Shown one piece after another: positions 40,073 through 46,098 of a stretch of DNA of 46,406 bases. Position 1 is the first letter of the stretch. Each line of letters opens with the position of its first letter. The stretch is from a virus. The stretch spans positions 1 to 46,406 of the IMG/VR virus record IMGVR_UViG_3300043787_000086; one strand, given 5' to 3'. The notes beneath the pieces were generated by a model. That model was not told the origin of the DNA. It saw nothing but the letters and a program-made list of their open reading frames with translations, and did not search any database. Made by a program: the position numbers and the translations under genes.

Positions 40073-40282
40073 ATGACCATCCTCCCCGCCGACAAAATCC
40101 CAACCGACGCCCCGTCATTTCGGAAATGGGCCGATGCAGCGTGCCCGCAATGGCCCGGAGAACTGCAAGTCCTCGCCTATCGCGCTTGGCAATGGCTGGA
40201 CGGGATGAAGTTTCGGTCGGCTGCGGACCATGAGGCGTTTATGGCGGGGTATAAGCGATACATTGGCGCTGGCACACCATGA
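40073..40282 (+). CDS. Paralogous small protein B (LPADKIPTDA motif)
   Basis: 69 residues. The N-terminal part (ILPADKIPTDAPSFRKWADA, then ACPQWPGE) repeats the gene at 38292-38507, and the C-terminal half (YRAWQWLDGMKFRSAADHEA) is different. Overlaps the next gene by ATGA. The pair looks like a duplication followed by domain swapping. Confidence 0.65.
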   Translation: MTILPADKIPTDAPSFRKWADAACPQWPGELQVLAYRAWQWLDGMKFRSAADHEAFMAGYKRYIGAGTP

Positions 40283-40602
40283 GCGACAAACCGAAACGCA
40301 TTCAATTATCACGCCGCAAAGGATGGCGGATGCCACCTAATACGGTGAAGGTTGATCGCACGACCAAATGGGGAAATCCTTTTCGAGTGCAACGTGATGT
40401 GACGCGGGAATACGCTGTTAAGCTGTTTGAACACATGCTCGCTGGTTATATCGCGATATCGGATGACCCGACAATGGAAACGCAAGAGGCTTACCGCGAT
40501 ATGGTCATCAAAGATGGTCACGAACTCAAGGGCAAGAATTTGGCTTGCTGGTGCCCAATAGGTGCGCCATGTCACGCCGATATATTGCTCAAGCTGAAAT
40601 GA
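40279..40602 (+). CDS. DUF4326 family protein
   Basis: 107 residues. TKWGNPFRVQRDVTREYAVK and the C-terminal LKGKNLACWCPIGAPCHADI are the two signatures of DUF4326: W-G-N-P-F and L-x-C-W-C-x-P-x-x-C-H-A-D. The family is widespread in phages and has no settled function. The Cys/His set suggests metal binding. Normal length. Confidence 0.75.
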   Translation: MSDKPKRIQLSRRKGWRMPPNTVKVDRTTKWGNPFRVQRDVTREYAVKLFEHMLAGYIAISDDPTMETQEAYRDMVIKDGHELKGKNLACWCPIGAPCHADILLKLK

Positions 40603-40691
40603 CAATGGACTACAGCCGCGCCAGCCGGGAGAACACCCATACCGTGCAGCGGATGCGGATGGAACAATCAGCAAAGGATAAGGTGGCTTGA
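40599..40691 (+). CDS. 30-residue basic peptide
   Basis: Starts in the ATGA overlap with the DUF4326 gene and reads MTMDYSRASRENTHTVQRMR with a short basic end. Coupling supports translation. Not recognised. Confidence 0.4.
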   Translation: MTMDYSRASRENTHTVQRMRMEQSAKDKVA

Positions 40692-40728
40692 TATGGCACG
40701 GCCATAATACCGGAACTATGAGGATGCA

Positions 40729-41007
40729 ATGCTCGTCAGATGCAAAGACTGCGGTGCGGATTACGATGATGCCGACCGCCTGACTTACTGCCCGTACGAA
40801 CTCATCATGGGTGCGGCTGATCTTGAACAGAAAAAGGTTGGCTTGGCATTGATCGGCAAGCAAGTCTGCTTTGCTCATCAACCCAAAGGACCGGCGCATC
40901 GGGTTCAAGCTATCGGCTGGAACGGCATGGTCACGCTCGCCGATATGGTTGGCGAGTTTGCACCGCACATTTTCGTGCCGGCGACCGCGGATAGCGGCTG
41001 TGGTTAG
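40729..41007 (+). CDS. Small protein with N-terminal zinc ribbon
   Basis: 92 residues. RCKDCGADYDDADRLTYCPY has C-x2-C and a third Cys, then a helical part and a beta-rich end (VCFAHQPKGPAHRV, LADMVGEFAPHIF). A Cys4-type metal site is possible. Overlaps the next small gene by eight bases. Confidence 0.55.
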   Translation: MLVRCKDCGADYDDADRLTYCPYELIMGAADLEQKKVGLALIGKQVCFAHQPKGPAHRVQAIGWNGMVTLADMVGEFAPHIFVPATADSGCG

Positions 41008-41125
41008 TCGCATCCCTTCCGCTCTGGACGCCATCGCGGACAAAGTTCTGCGATACCGGCCCAAGCCCAAGTCAAAGCCCGCCCGCCGCCGCAAGCGCCG
41101 AGCGGCAAAACTGGCGTCAAAATGA
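41000..41125 (+). CDS. 41-residue very basic protein
   Basis: GTG start at 41000 in the end of the previous gene. IPSALDAIADKVLRYRPKPK followed by an Arg/Lys/Ala tail. I recall small proteins with a V-L-x-Y-R-P-K-P-K-S-K motif in Rhizobiales phages. Its DNA end lies five bases before the inverted repeat of the radical SAM cassette. Confidence 0.55.
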   Translation: MVSRIPSALDAIADKVLRYRPKPKSKPARRRKRRAAKLASK

Positions 41126-41129
41126 GCGA

Positions 41130-41186
41130 ATGGACTCATGTATATAATTCCCCTTGGGAATCATGCTTATCCGGTTGCCACACACA
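41130..41186. repeat. Cassette left inverted repeat
   Basis: Segment 1 (41130-41152, ATGGACTCATGTATATAATT plus CCC) matches the inverse of 42091-42113 at 21 of 23 bases. Segment 2 (41162-41176, CATGCTTATCCGGTT) matches 42074-42088 at 15 of 15. ACACACA (41180-41186) matches 42064-42070. The left copy has extra bases (CTTGGGAAT) that form a small palindrome ATTCCC/GGGAAT. TATAAT (41143-41148) could act as a -10 element for the gene. Confidence 0.8.
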
Positions 41187-41204
41187 AACGCTGAGACCTA
41201 CTAG

Positions 41205-42074
41205 ATGTTGAGGCTGATCCGAGTTTTTCCGAGAAAGACGCGCGCAACGCCTGACGACGCGCTCGCCTACTTTGGACCGCCCGATATGTTTGCCGAGGCT
41301 GACGAAGTGCATGTCTCGGTGACGTTCACGCAAGACCGGGCGATCGCCGAACGATTGGCAGAGCAATGGCGCCACGTCGCGCCGGTCAAGATCGGCGGCG
41401 TGGCCTACAACGATGCCAGCCTCGAATTTATTCCCGGCCGCTACGTCAAGCCCGGCTATACGATCACATCGCGCGGCTGTCCGCGCCGCTGTTGGTTCTG
41501 CGGCGTCTGGAAAAAGTGGCCGGTCGCCAACCCGCTGCCAATCTACGATGGCTGGAACGTCCTCGATGACAATCTGCTGGCGTGCCCACGCGATCACGTC
41601 GAGGCCGTATTCGCCATGCTGCGGCGCCAGAAAAGCCCAACGGGGCGCATTGAATTTACCGGCGGCTTGGAGGCCCTTTCGCTGCAAGACTATCAGGTGG
41701 ACCTTCTGGCGAGCTTGCGGCCCCGTCCAAACATGTTTTTCGCCTATGATCCCGGCGACGCTTTCGAGACCTTGGAAAGCGCCGCAAGCCGGATGCTGGC
41801 GGCGGGATTCACCGCGCGGTCGCATCGGCTCCGCGCCTACGTCTTGATCGGCTATCCGAAGGACACGTTTGCCGAGGCGGAAAAGCGGCTCAATCAGATG
41901 ATGTCGATAGGGATTACGCCGCACGCGATGCTATGGCGCCCCGATACGCCATCGCAGGAAAAGCACGCGCCTGGCCCGGAGTGGAGAGGATTTCAGCGGC
42001 GCTGGGCGCGGCCAACTATCATCCACGCAAAGGCCGCAGCATGCCAGACACAAGCTGTAGGGCTGTGTGTCTAA
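41205..42074 (+). CDS. Radical SAM enzyme
   Basis: 289 residues. ITSRGCPRRCWFCGV carries the 4Fe-4S motif C92-x3-C96-x2-C99. Following blocks, PIYDGWNVLDDNLLACPRDH, IEFTGGLEALSLQDYQVDLL and RLRAYVLIGYPKDTFAEAEK, fit the rest of a partial TIM barrel. The N-terminal 85 residues (RVFPRKTRATPDDALAYFGP) are a family-specific extension with VKIGGVAYND, which recalls cobalamin-type relatives but lacks their binding motif. I recall close relatives in phages and prophages, with no known substrate. It makes a 5'-deoxyadenosyl radical, and the target may be RNA, protein or a metabolite. No strong ribosome site precedes the start. Confidence 0.8.
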   Translation: MLRLIRVFPRKTRATPDDALAYFGPPDMFAEADEVHVSVTFTQDRAIAERLAEQWRHVAPVKIGGVAYNDASLEFIPGRYVKPGYTITSRGCPRRCWFCGVWKKWPVANPLPIYDGWNVLDDNLLACPRDHVEAVFAMLRRQKSPTGRIEFTGGLEALSLQDYQVDLLASLRPRPNMFFAYDPGDAFETLESAASRMLAAGFTARSHRLRAYVLIGYPKDTFAEAEKRLNQMMSIGITPHAMLWRPDTPSQEKHAPGPEWRGFQRRWARPTIIHAKAAACQTQAVGLCV

Positions 42075-42113
42075 ACCGGATAAGCATGTTGGGAATTATA
42101 TACTTAAGTCCAT
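42064..42113. repeat. Cassette right inverted repeat
   Basis: Inverse of the left repeat at 41130-41186, lacking the nine-base insertion. It covers the last bases and stop codon of the radical SAM gene (TAA at 42072-42074). Confidence 0.8.
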
Positions 42114-42138
42114 GACCCCCTAGAGGTAGGAGCCCAGG

Positions 42139-42369
42139 ATGCGATTGACGGATGGTCAGAAAATAAGCCTTGGCCTCGGACTGATCTCGCTCCCCCTGGC
42201 GATGTTGCTCGCTCAGGTGACAGAACTGGTTGCTGGTGACCCGACTAGCTGGAAAGGCAAGCTGATATTTACCGCCGGAGGCTGGTTCGCTCTCGCGATG
42301 CGCGAATATGCAGCGTGGGTCAAAAGAGAACGGCGTAAATTGATGTGTAGCAAGACAAGCAGGGCGTAA
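42139..42369 (+). CDS. Small membrane protein
   Basis: 76 residues with GGTAGGAG before the start. Two hydrophobic segments (LGLGLISLPLAMLLAQV and LIFTAGGWFALAM), basic C-terminus (WVKRERRKL). Two-helix topology is holin-like, but the position in the early module speaks for another membrane role such as exclusion. Confidence 0.55.
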   Translation: MRLTDGQKISLGLGLISLPLAMLLAQVTELVAGDPTSWKGKLIFTAGGWFALAMREYAAWVKRERRKLMCSKTSRA

Positions 42370-42372
42370 ACG

Positions 42373-42480
42373 ATGACCGCTACATCTAGGGCCAAGGGAG
42401 TCAAGGGGATAGTTCCCTTCCCCTTCATAGAGCCGGAATGCCAATGGCTCGAAGGCGACGCCGCCAACGACAATCAGTGA
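42373..42480 (+). CDS. 35-residue protein
   Basis: Starts three bases after the previous stop. The sequence has VKGIVPFPFIEPECQWLEGD and ends in AANDNQ. Such short 'F-P-F-x-E-P-E-C-Q-W-L-E-G' peptides seem conserved-like, but I cannot name them. Confidence 0.4.
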   Translation: MTATSRAKGVKGIVPFPFIEPECQWLEGDAANDNQ

Positions 42481-42487
42481 GGCCCCG

Positions 42488-42682
42488 ATGGTTCTCTTAG
42501 AGTGCAGCCCGCCGTTTCAATGGAAGCCGTCGCTACGAACCGACATCGGCGACGGCTGGCGGTTCATGTGGGGATGGTTCGCTGTCGCCTATGTGCCGTA
42601 TGGGTTTGGTGAATACATCGAAGGCTTGGCCCAAGCGGGAATTGAACTTTACGACAAAGGCGAAATTGAAATCAGGCGTTAA
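42488..42682 (+). CDS. Small early protein
   Basis: 64 residues, aromatic-rich (LECSPPFQWKPSLRTDIGDG, then WRFMWGWFAVAYVPYGFGEY) and acidic at the end. The stop lies in a leader copy shared with the gene at 43668. Not recognised. Confidence 0.5.
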   Translation: MVLLECSPPFQWKPSLRTDIGDGWRFMWGWFAVAYVPYGFGEYIEGLAQAGIELYDKGEIEIRR

Positions 42683-42703
42683 CCCGTCCAAAGCAGGGAG
42701 ATT
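42680..42703 (+). repeat. Start-associated leader repeat, copy 1
   Basis: 24 bases, TAACCCGTCCAAAGCAGGGA then GATT, identical to 43640-43663. It begins with the stop codon of the upstream gene and ends with the ribosome site of the downstream gene. Confidence 0.8.
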
Positions 42704-42707
42704 CCAG

Positions 42708-43028
42708 ATGAGTGCCCAAGACATTTTGAGAGAGCATATCAGACAGCACCTTCATTGGGGGCCGCTCGATGGTGCCGATCGAATGAGGTTCATGACGCTT
42801 GCCCTATGTGGCGAGGCAGGTGAGCTTGCAAATCTCGTTAAGAAGGACTGGCGCGGAGACAAAGGCATTTCCGAGCGCCGGGCCAAGATGATTGAGGAAC
42901 TTGCCGACGTTGGCAACTACGCTTTCATGATCGCGGAATTGCTTGGCATTGATCTTCAAAAAGAAATGCTCACCAAACTTTTAGCGGTCGAGCAGCGCTC
43001 CGAATGGCGCGCGGCGGCTAATCAGTAG
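42708..43028 (+). CDS. MazG-like nucleotide pyrophosphohydrolase
   Basis: 106 residues from the ATG at 42708 with GGGAG before it. CGEAGELANLVKK (E36, E39) and KMIEELADVGNYAFMIAELL (E63, E64, D67) form the E-x2-E ... E-x2-D metal site of all-alpha NTP-PPases. Such enzymes hydrolyse (d)NTPs to NMP and pyrophosphate, cleaning damaged nucleotides or lowering host nucleotide signals. It is a frequent small phage gene. Normal single-domain length. Confidence 0.8.
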   Translation: MSAQDILREHIRQHLHWGPLDGADRMRFMTLALCGEAGELANLVKKDWRGDKGISERRAKMIEELADVGNYAFMIAELLGIDLQKEMLTKLLAVEQRSEWRAAANQ

Positions 43029-43039
43029 GAACTCGCCAG

Positions 43040-43297
43040 ATGCCAAAGGTCAGAAAGACCAATCCATTCGATGTGTGGGGACTTCCGCCGCGCGGAATGC
43101 TTCACGGCATGAACGAGAAGCAAATCGCACAGTTGAAGTCCTACATCATCAAGGTCACGGGGAGCGCCTATCGTCTGGCCTATGATCTTGGAGAGGACAA
43201 CGGGTTTGTCGAAGCGGCCACCAAGATCGCGCTCTTTACCACCATCCAACTCAAGGCGCAGCGCGACCGCGCCTTCAAAAAAACTTCTAGGCGATAA
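43040..43297 (+). CDS. Small basic early protein
   Basis: 85 residues, TNPFDVWGLPPRGMLHGMNE at the N-terminus, then helices (QIAQLKSYIIKVTGSAYRLA, TTIQLKAQRDRAFKK). Not recognised. It is 11 bases after the MazG-like gene. Confidence 0.55.
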   Translation: MPKVRKTNPFDVWGLPPRGMLHGMNEKQIAQLKSYIIKVTGSAYRLAYDLGEDNGFVEAATKIALFTTIQLKAQRDRAFKKTSRR

Positions 43298-43321
43298 CAT
43301 CACATATGCCGGGAGACTGCC

Positions 43322-43642
43322 ATGCAGCACGATTGGGTTCCTTCAACGCTCGGCCACGGCGAGACTATGTGCTCGCGATGCTTTGTTACGAACCGCGAGG
43401 CAGCAGTCCTCGGTATCATGAATACCTGCGATGCGCCCGCGCCCAAGGCCGCAAATGAAAACTGGCCGCAGGATCGAATTGATGACGAAATGGAGCAATA
43501 CGCCGAGGATGACGGGTCAGAGCCCGGCGACGAATGCGGGCGCTGGACGAACGGCCGCCTCGGCCGCCATTGCTCTAAAGCGGGGAGCGAGGAATGCGAG
43601 TTTGAATGCCCCTATCGCACCACCGATGCAGTCAGATGCTAA
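43322..43642 (+). CDS. Cysteine-rich early protein
   Basis: 106 residues. The N-terminus HDWVPSTLGHGETMCSRCFV with TNREAAVLG is a zinc-finger-like block (H ... C-x2-C). A long acidic middle (DDEMEQYAEDDGSEPGDECG) and a Cys-rich end (HCSKAGSEECEFECPYR) follow, suggesting two metal sites. Function unknown. Confidence 0.6.
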   Translation: MQHDWVPSTLGHGETMCSRCFVTNREAAVLGIMNTCDAPAPKAANENWPQDRIDDEMEQYAEDDGSEPGDECGRWTNGRLGRHCSKAGSEECEFECPYRTTDAVRC

Positions 43643-43663
43643 CCCGTCCAAAGCAGGGAGATT
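43640..43663 (+). repeat. Start-associated leader repeat, copy 2
   Basis: Identical to 42680-42703 over 24 bases; lies between the stop at 43642 and the start at 43668. Confidence 0.8.
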
Positions 43664-43667
43664 GAAA

Positions 43668-43910
43668 ATGCTCAGTTTCATCGGTGCCGGGTGCATGGCA
43701 CTCGCAATGTCTGGCGGCGTGGCTTGCTATAGCGGACAGACGCTCTACTGTTCCGATGTTCAGAACGGATCATTTCCGACTTGCACAGAGTGGAACCGTC
43801 GAATGCAGGCGGCGATGGAGCAGATGAAAAGGTCCGGCTGTATGTCACAGGATGGATCAAGTTCTTCCTGCGCCTGGATTGGGCCAGCGCTTCCGGCGAC
43901 TATTCCCTGA
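43668..43910 (+). CDS. Small exported cysteine-rich protein
   Basis: 80 residues from the ATG at 43668. The N-terminus MLSFIGAGCMALAMSGGVAC is hydrophobic and signal-like. The remainder has five Cys (CSDVQNGSFPTC, SGCMSQDGSSSSC). This would suit a disulphide-bonded periplasmic peptide or a lipoprotein. Function unknown. Confidence 0.5.
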   Translation: MLSFIGAGCMALAMSGGVACYSGQTLYCSDVQNGSFPTCTEWNRRMQAAMEQMKRSGCMSQDGSSSSCAWIGPALPATIP

Positions 43911-43919
43911 TTAGCGCCC

Positions 43920-44315
43920 ATGGAATACATCCGGCTCAGACATAGAAACGGAGAGATCGTGCCAAAGCTGGATCATATAGCCGCACGGGAACACGCTTGT
44001 GCTCTATTGCGGAAAGCCGGCTTTGCTTTGCACCAGGTCTCGCAGAGCAGCACCAGCGTCTATTATTTTCACGCGGCGCGGGCACCCTACCTGCTTCGCG
44101 TTTCCGATCATCCGTCAAAGGGTGACATCATGGGAATGCCTTACACGGTCGCGCGATTGACGATCAGCCCGAAGGATCAATATCTGAGCCAGCACCACGT
44201 TGAAAATTTGGTGACGATGGCGATCGGTCGATACTTTCTGGGCGAGCCGAAGCCATCGCGCTACTATGGCAAAAAGGGTACGTGGGAAGTTAATGAGCAG
44301 ACAGCCGGGAAGTGA
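43920..44315 (+). CDS. Early protein of unknown family
   Basis: 131 residues. AREHACALLRKAGFALHQVS, then SVYYFHAARAPYLLRVSDHP and YLSQHHVENLVTMAIGRYFL. The A-R-x-P-Y-x-L-R-V-S-D-H pattern recurs in small phage proteins I have seen, without known role. An internal ATG at 43959 with GAGAGATCG upstream is not excluded as start. Confidence 0.55.
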   Translation: MEYIRLRHRNGEIVPKLDHIAAREHACALLRKAGFALHQVSQSSTSVYYFHAARAPYLLRVSDHPSKGDIMGMPYTVARLTISPKDQYLSQHHVENLVTMAIGRYFLGEPKPSRYYGKKGTWEVNEQTAGK

Positions 44316-44316
44316 G

Positions 44317-44667
44317 ATGACCGAGCGAGACCGCTTCAGAACGCTGAACGGCAAATATAGCTCGGTCTGCGGATCATGCCTGCGTATCGTCTATAACCTG
44401 TGGGTATCAGATGAGCCGCCGCCCGCAGGCTGCTGCGAAGGTCACGATGACGCTATATGGAAATGTGGCACCGTCTATAATGCGCTGGTCGCCATGGTCA
44501 TCGGGATTGACCATTTTAATCGTGCGCCGGATGACCGACAAGAAGCGTTGCTCAAGATGCTTGGTGAAAAACGAGTAGCCGAAATGTTTGCTCATATTCG
44601 CTCTGGCAAGGAACCACCCTCGTATCGGCCGAGAGAGCCGAGCTACGAGCGCGCGCAAATTCAGTAA
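44317..44667 (+). CDS. Early protein with cysteine pairs
   Basis: 116 residues from the ATG at 44317 (GGGAAGTGAG site; ATG at 44293 is an alternative). SSVCGSCLRIVYNLWVSDEP and GCCEGHDDAIWKCG suggest a zinc site; the C-terminus is helical and charged. Not recognised. Confidence 0.55.
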   Translation: MTERDRFRTLNGKYSSVCGSCLRIVYNLWVSDEPPPAGCCEGHDDAIWKCGTVYNALVAMVIGIDHFNRAPDDRQEALLKMLGEKRVAEMFAHIRSGKEPPSYRPREPSYERAQIQ

Positions 44668-44679
44668 TAAGCGATTAAC

Positions 44680-44928
44680 ATGAGACTGCGATACCAACCA
44701 GAGAACGGCGGTTATTCGGTCGAGCTTTGCGACGAACAGGGCGTGCGCTTTATCGGCCGCGTACATCGCAGTCGCAGCACGTACCATCACAGCAATGGTC
44801 GAACCTATCGCTCATGGTCGTGGTCTGCCTCCCCATCGCCAACGGCCCGAACAACCTATCAGCACCGGACGAGAACGGCCGCTGGTGCGGCGCTTGTCCG
44901 CGCTAATGGCCAATATGTAGGGGAATGA
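44680..44928 (+). CDS. Small Ser/Arg-rich early protein
   Basis: 82 residues: a beta-like start (YQPENGGYSVELCDEQGVRF) and a low-complexity Ser/Arg/Thr part (SRSTYHHSNGRTYRSWSWSA). Not recognised. It ends two bases before the next start. Confidence 0.5.
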   Translation: MRLRYQPENGGYSVELCDEQGVRFIGRVHRSRSTYHHSNGRTYRSWSWSASPSPTARTTYQHRTRTAAGAALVRANGQYVGE

Positions 44929-44929
44929 A

Positions 44930-45127
44930 ATGGGCAAGATGAGCATTGAGCGATTTGAAATTAGATTTTGCTGCGCCATCGGTATGGCGATCTATATCCA
45001 CCTGACCGCGCACATTTGGTACGGACTATTCAGCATTCTGGTCCTGTGCGGCTGCCTAGCTTATGCGTACATGCCTGTCTGGGCAAATTGGGCCGACGAG
45101 CGACACGAGCATACAAAAGCAAAGTAA
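44930..45127 (+). CDS. Small two-helix membrane protein
   Basis: 65 residues. Hydrophobic segments IRFCCAIGMAIYIHL and LFSILVLCGCLAYAYM and a charged C-terminus (DERHEHTKAK). Early membrane protein of unknown role. Confidence 0.55.
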   Translation: MGKMSIERFEIRFCCAIGMAIYIHLTAHIWYGLFSILVLCGCLAYAYMPVWANWADERHEHTKAK

Positions 45128-45153
45128 CAAGAGATTAACCGAAGGAGCTGGGA

Positions 45154-45501
45154 ATGAGCATGACTGAGGCAATCGATCGCGATGGGGCTATCGAAATGGC
45201 TAGCGCGTTGACGATCAAAGTCGATCAGATTTACGAGCGCAACGACAGCTTGGAAGCGGAGAACGACTCGCTCAAAACCGCATTCCAAGCAGTGTCGCAA
45301 GAGAATGAACATTTGCGCAAATACGCCGAAAAGCTGGTGCGGCAACGCGACGCGGCCATGCGCAAGGTCGATCTGTACGAGTCCAAGATGAAGGTGATCT
45401 TTGCGGAAGCGCAGGAGACGTTGCGCGCGACGCATCCGCCCAAACAGGACGCGGCTGTCGTTAAGTTTGCGCCGCCGAACGTCAGGGACCAGGCTTCTTG
45501 A
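45154..45501 (+). CDS. Coiled-coil protein at the end of the early module
   Basis: 115 residues with AAGGAG before the start. A continuous coiled coil (DSLEAENDSLKTAFQAVSQE, then NEHLRKYAEKLVRQRDAAMR) and a Pro-rich end. Last rightward gene; the leftward late module ends 82 bases further on. Not recognised. Confidence 0.6.
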   Translation: MSMTEAIDRDGAIEMASALTIKVDQIYERNDSLEAENDSLKTAFQAVSQENEHLRKYAEKLVRQRDAAMRKVDLYESKMKVIFAEAQETLRATHPPKQDAAVVKFAPPNVRDQAS

Positions 45502-45583
45502 CGCTAGTATCCCACACCCTGACCAGCACCGGCCCGCATTTGATGCAGGTGCCGTTGGCGGGCAATGTGATGGAGGGCATTTT

Positions 45584-46096
45584 TCATTTGAGGGTATGCA
45601 AAACCAACGGCATGACGATGGAAATAATGAGTGCCAAGCCAGCAATCAGCATAGTTACGCCGCTGTTTGTGACTGCCGTCGTTTCATTCCTGACGCGCGT
45701 TGCTCCTAATTGTTGGTCAACCTGCTTGGTCTGTCCCGCCATATTGGCAACATACGTCGAGAGAGGCTGAATCGATGCGGCAACTTCTCGCAACGCCGAA
45801 GCCAAATCTTCCTTGGTTGCGTAGCTACCGCGCTCGCTGCTTATTTGCTCGCGGAGTTGATTGGCCTTCTCGTCCTTATAGCTTTGAATTTCGCGCGCCA
45901 GTCCAAGTGCGGCCTTGTCGGCTTCTTCCTTGATCTTTAGCGCCTTCTCACGCTCAATGTTGACTTCGGAATAGCGTCTATCGCGCTCAGCCGCGAATTT
46001 CTCGTTGGCAGCCTCAAGCGCCTCCCAATGTTCTTGGAGAGTGATTGTGCCTTCTCGTTTAAGAAGGTGTTGATTATTGTCCCCGGCCCCAGCCAT
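45584..46096 (-). CDS. Coiled-coil protein with C-terminal membrane anchor
   Basis: 170 residues. A long charged coiled coil (EALEAANEKFAAERDRRYSE, EEADKAALGLAREIQSYKDE) precedes a C-terminal transmembrane helix (MLIAGLALIISIVMPLVL). It starts two bases after the stop of the gene that spans the circular join, and is the last gene of the late module. Tail-anchored coiled coils in this place are frequent in such phages. Role unknown; an envelope or lysis accessory is possible. Confidence 0.65.
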   Translation of the reverse strand: MAGAGDNNQHLLKREGTITLQEHWEALEAANEKFAAERDRRYSEVNIEREKALKIKEEADKAALGLAREIQSYKDEKANQLREQISSERGSYATKEDLASALREVAASIQPLSTYVANMAGQTKQVDQQLGATRVRNETTAVTNSGVTMLIAGLALIISIVMPLVLHTLK

Positions 46097-46098
46097 CG

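Larger units (their letters stand above)
41130..42113. mobile_element. Putative one-gene cassette bounded by inverted repeats
   Basis: 984 bp holding only the radical SAM gene. The two ends are inverted copies of each other over about 50 bases, and the right copy overlaps the stop codon of the gene. No transposase is inside, and I see no convincing target-site duplication outside. The class of element is unknown. Confidence 0.5.
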
